From Aradus depressus (Eukaryota > Arthropoda > Insecta > Hemiptera > Aradidae): DNA of 64,000 nt. Under the pieces are notes generated by a model. That model had not been told where the DNA came from, made no database searches, and saw only the letters and a program-made list of their open reading frames with translations. Below, piece by piece: positions 20,883-30,888 of this stretch. How positions within the stretch are numbered: position 1 is the first letter of the stretch; each line of letters opens with the position of its first letter. The DNA is taken from positions 30,754,066 through 30,818,065 of the forward strand of contig OY759215.1 of NCBI GenBank assembly GCA_963662175.1, in the 5' to 3' direction. Both the position numbers and the translations under genes were made by a program.

Positions 20883-21230
20883 GAGGGCGCCGGTAGCTCA
20901 GTGGTATGCGTGCTTGCCTTTTGAGTTCAAGAACGTGGGTTCGAAATCCTACCGAGGCCCTTGGTTTATTTTATCTGGGAGGTAAAATAAACTTAAGCAC
21001 ACCATCCTTCCGATGGGACCTTAAGCGATGGTCCCGAGCCTGTACAATGTCAGGTACTCGTTAAAGACCACTGCCCTAGGTGAATAAAAATTTAGGGTAG
21101 GCAAAATTTAAGACTCCCATAGTAGGGTCGGGCTCATGCCCACCAGGGTGACGAAAGAGCGCTCTGGTAGTAGGCGATATGACCTCGTAGTTAAAGCCCG
21201 GGCATGAGTCATAAAACCTAACCTAACCTA
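20883..21230 (+). mobile_element. SINE-A, full length, (CCTAA)n tail
   Basis: Complete: GAGGGCGCCGGTAGCTCAG head, A box GTAGCTCAGTGGTATGCG, B box GGTTCGAAATCC, body, and tail AACCTAACCTAACCTA (21215-21230). Imperfect flanks TTATATGTATT / TTGTACGTATT suggest an 11-bp target duplication with two transitions. Confidence 0.95.
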
Positions 21231-21394
21231 TTGTACGTATTTTCATAATAAAAAAGCCATGTTAATGAATACACTATAAAAAAAAGGCGAATTATCAGTA
21301 CCACGGATTATCCGCAAGCAAAAGCGTTCTGCTGGACAAATTAAAAAAAAAAAAATTTAGTCGAGGAACCAAAAATGAAAAAAAAAAACTACGG

Positions 21395-21560
21395 TCATGT
21401 TGAAAATTTATATGTTTTCCCAGAAACCCATAAGGACGATACGTACTGATTTTCAGTGAAATCGGCCAGAGAAAAGGAGGGATTAAAAGAGGAGAGAGGG
21501 CTTAACACAAAAACTTTAATAACTGCCGATGTAATGATTATATTGAAACAAAATTATGTA
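21395..21560 (-). repeat. Rep-A subunit fragment
   Basis: CCCATAAGGACGATACG, TTTTCAGTGAAATCGGCC, purine block GGAGAGAGGGC, ACTGCCGATGTAATGA on the minus strand. Confidence 0.65.
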
Positions 21561-21639
21561 TGAGAGTTTCTGTGTTAACATGTTAAGTTAACAATTTTTA
21601 GTCCGGTCGATTAGTTTTGGAGTGAAAGCAAACACATGG

Positions 21640-22236
21640 TTAATTGAGGCGTGTCACGGGGGGTCTTGAATTTTTCGTTTGTAACAAACTCCGATAAATC
21701 CATAGTTTCCTTTATATCCAAACGCGACGCTAGTTGTGCTGAAGTAACCTCCTACCCAGTTTTCATTATTTTCACAGTTCACTTGTTCATTTTAGGTTTC
21801 TCTTCAAGAAGTTATTATAACTATTAATACAATTAATTACTTTTGTAAAAATTGGTTGTCCATCTAAAAACAAACTAGATGATCCAAAGCAATGGAAAAA
21901 ACAAAAAGGAAATGTTTCCACTTAATAAACATTTAGTTAGTAACGAAACGCTAGAGTAAAAGAAAGAGCATAGACAAAGCAGGAAATAACTACTACTTAG
22001 CACAAGGGATAAGTACCTGTCAGATCAAAACCAGATAAATCCAAACAAAATATCGAGATTTTCAGCTTCCTAAAAAAGCTAGAACAAAAATAAACAAGAG
22101 GGAATCAAGGCAGAGGGAAGCAATTAAATAACCAAACCCGCCTAAATAAATAACACAATTTTTTTTTTTTTTTAACTACATTGTAAATATTTATGAAACG
22201 GATTTATCGGGTTTTGCCGTGACCCGTTTCAATTAA
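21640..22236. mobile_element. Probable MITE with 20-bp TIRs
   Basis: Ends TTAATTGAGGCGTGTCACGG (21640-21659) and, inverted, TTAATTGAAACGGGTCACGG (22236-22217), with subterminal CCGATAAATCC shared in inverse (21690s and 22200s). 597 bp, no coding. The TTAA outer bases could be a piggyBac-type TTAA site, but this is uncertain. Confidence 0.45.
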
Positions 22237-22246
22237 AATGTCAAAT

Positions 22247-22840
22247 AATTGACTTATTTAATAACTGTCTCTTTTAGAAGTATATTCTATGGAAGTTCCT
22301 TGACCGGTTTGTTCGTTTCCTCTCTTGATCAAGTGTTCCATCAGATAAAGGATCCTGAAAGATACATCCAGGTGGATGTCCTCTCTTCATTGTTCCATTG
22401 AGGACGAGGATGATCCATTGTGTCTAAAGAGGCTCCTGACAGAAGCCGGTCTTACTTTCCACTCCTTACTTTCCCCTGAAAGACAATAGACCACTGCCTA
22501 GTTAGCATACCTCACCATACATAGATCACCTCACCTCACCAAGCAGACCTGTCCTATCTCATCTCCTCTACTTTCCTTCCTCCACTCGATATCGGATATT
22601 GGCATCTCTACTCAGGTTTCTTCTCCTTTCTTGCCTGTCTTCATTGATGCACTAACGAACGGAACATGATGATGTTCGGGGACTTCCAACTTAGGACAAA
22701 AGATCATCGAATATTCTTATCGGAGCTACTTGAAGCTACTAATTGAAACATTGTACTAGTAGTAACTGAAATGTCAGACACAAGGTATAGAGAGACGTTA
22801 GTTCAGAGGAAGCGTGCTAACTTACTAAGCTAAAGAACGC
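22247..22840. other. Unassigned, pyrimidine-rich
   Basis: A C/T-rich stretch (22440-22640, repeated CACCTCACC and CTCTAC); no gene or repeat family recognised. Confidence 0.4.
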
Positions 22841-22965
22841 GTAAAATTGAGGACTCTCACAGTAGAGTCGGGCTCATGTGCACCAGAACGACGAACGAGC
22901 GCACTGGTAGCAGGCAATATGACCTCGTAATTGAATCCCGGACATGAGTCACAATAGCTAACTAA
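22841..22965 (+). mobile_element. SINE-A 3' fragment
   Basis: GAGGACTCTCACAGTAGAGT, CGGGCTCATGTGCACCAGA and GACATGAGTCACAATAGC; older AACTAAC-type tail. Confidence 0.8.
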
Positions 22966-22984
22966 CAACAACGTACAGAGATTG

Positions 22985-23180
22985 TCGTTTGATTTAAATC
23001 GGAGGTGGGCGCTCAACTCAAAACTGCCTATGTGAATGAATCGACACGGAATTTAGTATAGGATTCAGAAGTACCTGCGTAAATCAACTAATGATTTAGG
23101 CCAAAACGACCGATTGTTTTCTTGGGAGACCATAAACTTACTTAATTCATGCTGAGGGACAGCAAATTACAGGTGATACT
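22985..23180 (-). repeat. Rep-A copy (head half)
   Basis: GGATTCAGAAGTACCTGCG, AAACGACCGATTG, ATTCATGCTGAGGGACAGC, AGGTGATAC: minus-strand head. Confidence 0.6.
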
Positions 23181-23621
23181 TTTTTCTCTACAAGTCCCAC
23201 TACTCAAAGCTTCATGAAGTGAACCTCTGTAACTCGAAAAGTAGTTTGTGGTTTTCCTACTTGCCCGATCGATTTCTAGTTTTCTTCTTCTTTCCATTGC
23301 TGGTCACGTTCTAGAACCACATTCTCCCATCGTGATTCACGTAAAATCCTCAATCTTTGTGGTTTTTGTTTTTCGATTAACTTTGTTTGTGAAGCCCTGA
23401 ATACCTGTACTTCCTTAAAATCCAGTGAAATTTGAATGTTCAGGGCGAATGTGGTTGTATGACCTGAATAGTTGGAAAGCACATGGCGAATGGGTGAATG
23501 TGAATTGCTTGTCAAATGAGGTTTAGGCGGAATATCCACGTTCGATCTACATTTCGATTGGACAATAGAAGTACCAAGGCTATTTCAAATAAATGAGAGT
23601 TTGAAATGGTTTGCGGTCAGT

Positions 23622-23940
23622 GGCGGATCTACCATGAGACTTATGTGGTTTAAGCCCCAGGCTATCACAATGCGGCTTCGCTTACGAAAGTCGGCCATAT
23701 TACACAGACGACTCTTTATTTGCTAGACTACAAATTATGGATGTAAAATATATTGTGTACCCAAAGAAGGGACGTGGAAGTATCCAGAAATATTGTCGAA
23801 CCAAGATGAAGACACCTTTGGAAGAAATGCTGGAAAAAATAAACCATGAATCATCCCGGAGAAGCCTAAAAACAGATATTATTTATTTACGTTTTATTTT
23901 TATAAGTGTTTTATTTCTATAGATGATTTTGTATAGTTTT
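23622..23940 (-). mobile_element. hAT-like fragment
   Basis: Terminus CAGTGGCGGATCTACCATG (23624-23642) followed by the 90-bp block shared with 16615-16707. A 61-codon plus-strand frame (23737, MDVKYIVYPKKGRGS) lies inside but is not recognised. Confidence 0.4.
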
Positions 23941-23952
23941 TTAAAATACATA

Positions 23953-24032
23953 CGAGGTTAGGTTAGGTTTCGTCACTCTGGTGGACATGAGCCCGACTCT
24001 ATTGAGGGAGACCCAAATTTTGCCTACCCTAA
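23953..24032 (-). mobile_element. SINE-A scrap with TTAGG tail
   Basis: Tail GGTTAGGTTAGGTT joined directly to CGTCACTCTGGTGGACATG; the tail-proximal 50 nt of the body is deleted. Ends CTACCCTAAATTA. Confidence 0.8.
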
Positions 24033-24045
24033 ATTATTGATTTTT

Positions 24046-24512
24046 AGCACAAATAATCGAAAATTAATTGATTTGTTCTGGGGAAGTTTATTGCCGGTGA
24101 ATCACCCACGACTATTATTATATTTTGTACTACTTTACTAAAAGAAGCAAAGATAGGGTCAAATTGTTTCAATTTCTAATAGTTGCTTTCTAGTTAGTTA
24201 TTATGACTCATGCCCGGCTCTAACTATGAGGTCAGACTACTACTAAAGCGCTCTTTCGTAACTCTGGTGGACATGAGCCCGACTCTACTGTGGGTGTCCC
24301 ATTCCTTATTTACCTAGGATAGGGCTCTTTAACGAGTATCTGGCATTGTACAGGCTCGGGACCATCGCTTAACGTCCCATCCGAAGGACGGCGTGCTTAA
24401 GTTTATTTTACCTTCCAGATAAAATAAACTAAAGGGCCTCGGTCGGGTTTCGAACCCACGATGTTGAGCTCAGAAGACAAGCACGCATACGACTGAGCTA
24501 CCGGCGCCCTCT
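24046..24512 (-). mobile_element. SINE-A inside a duplicated larger unit
   Basis: SINE-A (24198-24512, full length with internal losses, such as CTACTACTAAAGCGC and the shortened CCCATTCCTTATTTACC) preceded by 150 bp that ends in a Rep-A head (TTGCCGGTGAATCACCCACG). The whole block recurs inverted at 44327-44790 with the same internal losses. Confidence 0.88.
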
Positions 24513-24589
24513 TCAAAAAAAAATACATACGATCTTATCCCTTAACTGTACTCTTTTCTTTATTTATTGTTTTGTTTTCGCAGTTATAC

Positions 24590-24920
24590 GAAGAATACGG
24601 GAAGTTATATAATCTGTTAGAAACTCGATGTTAAGTTATCACGGAAATTTCATATTTTCTGAATCCTGTATGTCTAAAACTGTATCCACAAGACATTTTA
24701 TATATGGATCCTGAAACCCATAAGGACGACACCTATTGATTTTTAGTCAAATCGACCGAAGAGAAAGAGGGTAATTGCCGATGTAATGAATGGTGTCTAA
24801 TGTCCCTATGTAAGTCAGCTATTGATTTTTAAATGAAACCGTCAATTGGTTTTGAAAGGAGAGCGGAAACTTAGTGGTCAAATTCATACTGGGGAAGTAT
24901 AATGCAGGTGATTCACCGAT
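24590..24920 (-). repeat. Rep-A compact copy, nearly complete
   Basis: From the tail (TATACGAAGAATACGGGAAG) through one subunit (CCCATAAGGACGACACC, GTAATGAATGG) to the head (ACTGGGGAAGTATAATGC, GGTGATTCACCGATAA). About 330 bp. Confidence 0.75.
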
Positions 24921-25142
24921 AATCTTTTTTTTTATATTTTTAATATACCGATTAAATGAGGACTGACATGAATCTCTGGTCACGTCCCGGTTGTAAATAC
25001 AAGATGAACTCAAAACCGTTTTCTCCTCTGGTCTCTTCACGACTAAAACGGGAATTTGAAAAAAAAACAAAAAAACAATTATGACAATTACTTTTTTTGC
25101 CATTTTTCTTGTTTCGCTATTGATGTCCATGTTCTCAAACTT

Positions 25143-25337
25143 ATGGAACATAGTCTAGCTCAACCACATTTTGTGGCCGACCATGTCAACCGATTGAGAA
25201 GAAGGCTTTCTGAAGCGAAGTCCAGATTGGGGTTCCGGAAAACTGACATTGAGGAACGTCCTCAGGAAGAAAGAGACGAAGATCCAGTGGTGTACAATAG
25301 TGTGTCACTATACAGTTATATAACAATATGTGATTGA
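25143..25337 (+). CDS. Putative coding exon, unidentified
   Basis: ATG-initiated open stretch of 64 codons. Residues from MEHSLAQPHFVADHVNRLRR to RDEDP (to about 25289) are charged, of balanced composition and less AT-rich than the surroundings, and do not match any repeat seen here. The region reads as an amphipathic basic helix followed by an acidic tail. A GT just after the GATCCA codons (25287) could be a splice donor; the remaining codons look random. I do not recognise the protein. It could be a first exon, a gene fragment carried by a transposon, or chance. Confidence 0.3.
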   Translation: MEHSLAQPHFVADHVNRLRRRLSEAKSRLGFRKTDIEERPQEERDEDPVVYNSVSLYSYITICD

Positions 25338-25547
25338 TGTTGTATAAGTGGGAAGGGAGGACCTGACGTCACTTTCACCCACACCTCCCATTCATGCCGC
25401 ACGCCCCCTCTCTCTATCGTTGTTATGACAACAACCTTCACGTCTGTTCGTGTACCATCTCACGTTCGTATTGCACTAAGCTGATCTAAGAGAGAACCAT
25501 ACATAACTTACATGTTCAAAGTAGAAAAAAGCCGTCGATGAATCACC

Positions 25548-25625
25548 GTCAATGTACATCCCCAGAGTGATTTAATCCTTAAGTTTTCGCTCACCATCCA
25601 AGATGGGCTAAAACTCATTAGTAGA
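25548..25625 (+). repeat. Rep-A head scrap
   Basis: CGATGAATCACCGTCAATG, TACATCCCCAGAG, TTTTCGCTCACCATCC. Confidence 0.65.
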
Positions 25626-25753
25626 ATATATTTTCACAACCACTGATCCGATTGGCAACAAAATCAATAGTCGAGACAAACTCTCTTATCACTGTTATGT
25701 AAGCAATGGTCACCATGGCAACTGGTGGCGACGCAAGGTTTTTCCATGAACAC

Positions 25754-26094
25754 GAGGGCGCCGGTAGCTCAGTGGTATGCGTGCTTGACTTCTGAGCTCA
25801 AGGTCGTGGGTTCGTAGCCCGACCGAGGCCCTTAGTTTATTTTATCTGGGAGGTAAAATAAACTTAAGCACGCCGTCCTTCGGATGGGACGTTAAGCGAT
25901 GGTCCCGAGCCTGTACGATGTCAGGTATTCGTTAAAGACCCCTACCCTAGATGAATAAAAATTTAGGGTAGGCAAAATTTAGGACTCCCACAGTAGAGTC
26001 GGACTCATTTCCACTAGAGTGACGAAAGAGCGCTCTGGTAGTAGGCGATATGACCTCGTAGTTAAAGCCCGGGCATGAATCATAAAACCTAACC
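25754..26094 (+). mobile_element. SINE-A, full length with perfect TSD
   Basis: 341 bp from GAGGGCGCCGG to AACCTAACC. TTTCCATGAACAC is repeated exactly on both sides (25741-25753 and 26095-26107), a 13-bp target duplication. A box intact, B box GGGTTCGTAGCCC slightly altered. One of the youngest copies here. Confidence 0.97.
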
Positions 26095-26107
26095 TTTCCA
26101 TGAACAC

Positions 26108-26777
26108 ATTTAAAAGAAAAACCAAAATACATCCAAACAAAATTAAGAGCCCAGGAAATAAGAATAGAATCAACAAAATGGAAAGTAGAACACATTTCTT
26201 TTAAAATAAATTTGTAGGTACATTTTTTTTTTCTGAACATTTTTTTTTAGTTTCCCTCAATCTCTCTAAATGGACTTCGGACTTCAAAACTTATGATTTT
26301 CTTCGAATTCATGCCTTTGGATAGTACCAATACGGTACAAAAGTTTTATTTAAATAATGTTAAAACCGGAAGATATTTTTTTAATGATTGGTACAGTTAA
26401 AGTAGCTTTAAATTTGCCCAGAGTTATTTATTTAATTTTTCTTGGAGCTTCACTCCAAATATGTTTTGATAAATTTTCTTTTTAATTATTAATTATTTTT
26501 TCAGGTACAGTAAATTCTTTACTAAATTTTGTTTAAATATATTAATTAGAATCATCCAAGTAAATTCATTTAGATTTTTTTTTAAATTAACTTCCATTAT
26601 CAATTATTCATTATTAACTTAAATTCAATTCATTTCATTTTTATTAACTTTAAACCTAATAATTATTTGTTTTAGTATAATAAAGAAACATTTCATTCGG
26701 CATATCTTGTGTGGAAGAATAAATTCATTTCATTTAATTTTAGTATGCATATCATCTTTATAAAAACCTTTCATCAC
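26108..26777. other. AT-rich spacer
   Basis: Very AT-rich with dispersed TTAATTATT; no feature recognised. Confidence 0.4.
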
Positions 26778-27515
26778 CATACTTCCCTTTGTTGTTTGAG
26801 AACATAGAAGTAAAAAGAAGTTAGCTCCTCCACCGCTAGATAACACACAACAGATGCCATTTGTTTCTCACATTATATAAATCCAGTTTAGGATTGCAAT
26901 GAAAATGCATTTAATTTATCAATTTTTTTTTTCATTTTTGAAACCAGAAGACCGAAATTCATGGTTTTAATCAACAAAAGATCAGGATGGAGAAACATAT
27001 ATGGACATATTATAAATTTATCATGAACGAAAAAAAATCGCAAATTGTATTATTGTAATATATATTCATCACAGCTAAATTTCTCCCATTCGTTTTTTTG
27101 TTTGTTAAAACCTACTTCCATCATCATTCATTTATTTGCTCTTTATGTCAACATTTTTTTCATCTAATCAAAATTTTATTTTTAGACACACAGAACTCCA
27201 AGTCAAAATCGTACTAAATTCCAAAATCCACAACCACTGACCAAACTTAAAAATAAAATTAATTTTCAGCATTTTTGTAGAAGTAATCGCGATTGAAAGA
27301 AACTTCTACAGACAAACACAGGCACCACTTTTTTTTTACTACAATTTTGAGAGTAGTAAAATCAGAATCTGACTATATCGATACGATTCTTTGATCCATC
27401 ACCATATTTCCATTTGTTGTTTGGGAACATGGAAGTAAAGAGAAGTTAGCTCCTCCACCGCTAGATAACACACAACACGTGCCATTTGTTTCACACATTA
27501 GATAAATTTAGTTTA
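26778..27515 (+). repeat. 120-bp direct repeats flanking a segment
   Basis: 26778-26898 and 27398-27515 share AAGTTAGCTCCTCCACCGCT, AGATAACACACAAC and GCCATTTGTTTC. The segment between includes the inverse counterpart of 6420-6985. Relative to that copy, about 195 bp (27305-27497) is inserted. Confidence 0.6.
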
Positions 27516-27750
27516 AGATATTTTTTATTTTATTTTACAAATTTTCGCATATTATTATCATATTGTGTTCTTTTCTTTTTTAAACTTAAGATTTGTATTT
27601 TAAATTGGTACAATGTAAATTTTGTCTAGAGTTGTACGTTCCAGGCAAACACCCTACCTGTTAGTTCAGGTAAACTCAGGTAATACCCACCTCAGGGTTT
27701 ACAGAATGGAATAAAACTTTGTTCCAGTTCAAGAAAAAAATTGCGTGAAA
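26925..27750 (+). repeat. Inverse counterpart of the 6.4-7.0 kb repeat
   Basis: TGGTTTTAATCAACAAAAGA, TTATCATGAACGAAAAAAAA, TTATTATCATATTGTGTT and CCTGTTAGTTCAGGTAAACT match the reverse complement of 6420-6985 in order, with one insertion. Confidence 0.6.
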
Positions 27751-27818
27751 TGCAGCCAATTTTAAACTTAAGCACGAAAGCTACTTCCTCGTAACTCGTA
27801 TCTCAGTTATAAAAAGTC

Positions 27819-28165
27819 ATCACCGGCAATGTATTTCCTCAACACGAATTAATCAATTATTTTTCGCTCTCCATCCAAAATAGGCCATTTGGAGTAAAAA
27901 TTAAGAGTTGACTTATGGGGGCTTCTCATTCCTCATACTTTTGAGTTAAGCCCTCCTTTTTGGCCGATTTGTATGAAAAAACGTAGGCTTGGTTCTTATG
28001 GAGATACTAATTCTATGGGAGTTATCGTATTCACAGACACGAACATAATTTTTTTTTTTTAATTTTTGGAATCAGGGGGTTGGAAAACATGAAATTTCAG
28101 TAAAATCTCAACATCGAATTTCTGGCGGATTACATAACTCTCCCTATACCTCGAATATCTGGAGA
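27819..28165 (+). repeat. Rep-A compact complete copy (reference)
   Basis: About 347 bp: head CACCGGCAATGTATTTCCTC, TTTTTCGCTCTCCATCC, one subunit (TTGGCCGATTTG, GGGAGTTATCG, CACAGACACG), A/T run, ACATGAAATTTCAG, and tail GATTACATAACTCTCC then GGAGAAGTAAAAG. It defines the shortest complete form. Confidence 0.75.
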
Positions 28166-28384
28166 AGTAAAAGTGAGAAGCTAATATGTAAATACTGGAA
28201 TGTTGTTGTATTTATATAGGCAGAGCGTCCTAAATGAAGTTGTTTGACAAGTGACCTTCTGACAGAATGGAGACGCATCAATAGCGGAACAAAAATAATG
28301 ACAAACAACAAAGAAACTGCATAAAAAAAATTATTGTTTGTTCGAATTCTGCATTAATAATATTGTTGTTTCTTTTGGACTTAA

Positions 28385-28915
28385 GTAATAAATTCATTAG
28401 GTACATCGGCAGTTATTAAGGCTTTTGAATTGAGGGGGGCTCTTCTCTTTCAGACGATAGGGCTGAAATTTAGCAGGTTAGGTCCTCATCGATATATATT
28501 TATTACATTGGCAGATTTTGAATTGAGCCTCTCCCCTAACCACCGCCACCCCGTTTGGCCGATTTGGCTGAAAATCTATGTGATGTTTTTATGGGGTTTT
28601 GGTTTCACCTATGAAATTTCGTATTGATACATTCACTCTTTATAAGTTATTAGAGTTTATAATATAAATATTATGTTAAGCCTCCCCCAAATCCCCCTCT
28701 TTCCTTTGGTCGATCTGGCTGAAAACAGTTGTTAGAGATTGGATTCACATATAACATGTGTTGATACATTCATTCTAACGGGAGTTCACAGACACACAAA
28801 TAGAAGGACAGACATTTTTTTTTTATATTTGGAATCTAGAAATCGTAAAACATGGAATTCCGTTGAAAACTCCTTACAATACTCCCCTTATACTTCGAAG
28901 TAAAACTGTTGAAAA
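28385..28915 (+). repeat. Rep-A with three tandem subunits
   Basis: Three reiterated units, each with CGGCAGTTATT or a variant, a pyrimidine block (CCCCTAACCACC, CCCCCAAATCCCCC), GGCTGAAA and GATACATTCA; then ACATGGAATTCC and the tail. Confidence 0.7.
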
Positions 28916-29117
28916 TCCTCAAAAAGATTTGATGTACCTTCCTTACTAGACAAGGCCATATTTGTGTCTTGTTGACAGGTCTAGCAACAGGTAAACCGAG
29001 CATCACGACTCCACTTTGCACAACCCCATAAATAAATACGTTTATTTCATTTTTCTAATTTGAAACATGTCAACAACAAAATACTTATATTTAATATTAA
29101 AGAGATAAATAGAGACA

Positions 29118-29545
29118 TGGTGAATCACCGACAATGTACTTCCCTAGAAGGAATTAATCAATTAACTTTTCGCTCCTCTTCCAAAACCAGAAACCAATCG
29201 ACCATCTGCGCTAATATTCAACAGTTGACTTACGCAGGGGCTCCTAATTCCTCATACTACATTGTGTTTATGTAGATAAATTCATTACAACGGCAGCTTT
29301 AAGAGTTTTAGAGTTAACCCCCCCTCCCCTTTGACTGATAGGGCTAAAAAACGATAGGTACTGTCCTAATGGGGTTTTGGTCACAAATATACAATTTCAT
29401 GTCGATATATTCATTCTATCGGCAGTTATTAAAGTTTTTATGTTAGGCCTTTCTCCTAATCCCTCCTTTCGCTTTTGTCGATTTCGCTGAAGAATAATAG
29501 GTGCCGTGGTTAGAGGTTTTCTGGTTCACATATAAAATTTCGAGC
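29118..29545 (+). repeat. Rep-A copy, head plus two subunits
   Basis: GTGAATCACCGACAATGTAC, TTCGCTCCTCTTCC, two GGCAGYTWTWA subunits; the tail reappears about 900 bp away (30455-30740), where the second subunit is repeated. Confidence 0.7.
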
Positions 29546-30454
29546 ATATAAAAAAATTTACAAACATTAAGATTATTAAAATGTTATAAAATCAATTATT
29601 ATTATATGTATAAAAAACAGCTGTTAGAGAAGTAATTTAAATAGTGAATAAATATACAAAGCTGGATTAGTCGCATTTTGTTTTAAAACGAAATGTGAAC
29701 AACCAATGAATGGAGACAATAGATGACGATCAGCTGTTCCAATAGTGTGAAACAGTCCAAGTTGTGTTGTGGAGGTGGACAGTCCTAGAGAGAGAGTTGT
29801 TTTTAGGCTTAAGGTAGTGAACCATGTAGGAGTGAAAATACCAGTGAAGTATATACGCAAAGGTACTTTTATTTATTTATATGTTTATATGCCCAAAATA
29901 ACATTGAATTAAAGAATGGCCACAATATTTAAAAAGAAAAGAGACTAAAGTAGATGTAGACGTTAGCTTGTAAGATTTTTATTGTAAGTTATTTGTATTT
30001 TTATTTCATATTGATATTTTGATTTTATTTATATTAGGTTTAGGTAAATAAACCCTATATTTGTTTTCTTATTCTATGCTATTCATTTCCCTGTGAACCC
30101 AGTAAGATAATTTATACCTTTGGATTAGATTGAACATTTTTTTGAAAATTTAGGAAAACAATATGGCTTCTTATTATTATATTTAGAAGACATCCAAATA
30201 AAAAATTTGTGAATTGTAATTTTTTAAAATACGTTCACTTTCTTCAAAATTGCACGTTTTGAACTTTCGATATTTCTTTAGCGCCTTTTTCGGAAACTAT
30301 TATAGAAATCGGAATTTAGTAAAAGATCTGTTATAATTTCTACAGGAAATGTGGTAATATTTATTATTTATTATACTTTTTGTTTATTATTTATTTATTA
30401 TTATTTCCATTATTTGTATATTTATTTTATTTAACTTTTTTTTAAATTATCACA
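29546..30454. other. AT-rich insert between two Rep-A parts
   Basis: About 900 bp separating the head and tail parts of Rep-A. No termini, coding frame or structure could be assigned. Confidence 0.35.
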
Positions 30455-30740
30455 ATACATTCATTCTATCGATAGTTATTAAAGTTTTTATGTTAAGCCT
30501 TTCGCCTAATCCCTCCCTTCGGTGCAATGGTTAGAAGGTTTTGGGTTCACATATAAAATCGACCCGATTCACACTATCAGGAGTTATCGTGTTCGCAAAC
30601 ACACAGACAGTTTTTTTTTTTTTTTCTTATTTGTTATACAGACGTCGGAAAACATAAAATTCGGTTGAAAACTCTGCATCGCATTTTTACCGATTACATA
30701 ATTTCCCATATACTTTGTATAGCTGAGGAAGTAAAAATAA
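30455..30740 (+). repeat. Rep-A subunit and tail
   Basis: ACATTCATTCTATCGATAG, GGTTCACATATAAAAT, CACACAGACAG, then ATACTTTGTATAGCTGAGGA AGTAAAAA: a well-preserved tail. Confidence 0.7.
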
Positions 30741-30888
30741 AGACGTAAAATAACTAATAAATCTGTATATTGGTACCCTTATTACTAATTCTGTACTTTT
30801 CCGCCACTCATTTCATCACACACATACAAAAAAAACATTTTATTGTTATTTAATATTATTATTATAATACTATTATATATTATTATTA

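Noticed and set aside
25754..25830. tRNA-like sequences with A and B boxes at SINE heads (also 12460-12536, 20883, 35414)
   Set aside because: They continue into the common SINE-A body, have no clean 3' acceptor end, and occur with target duplications, so they are SINE heads and not tRNA genes.
30700..30740. loxP-like TATACTTCGTATA half-sites in Rep-A tails
   Set aside because: A chance 12-nt resemblance; no 8-nt spacer with a second arm and no recombinase. It is simply the Rep-A tail hairpin.
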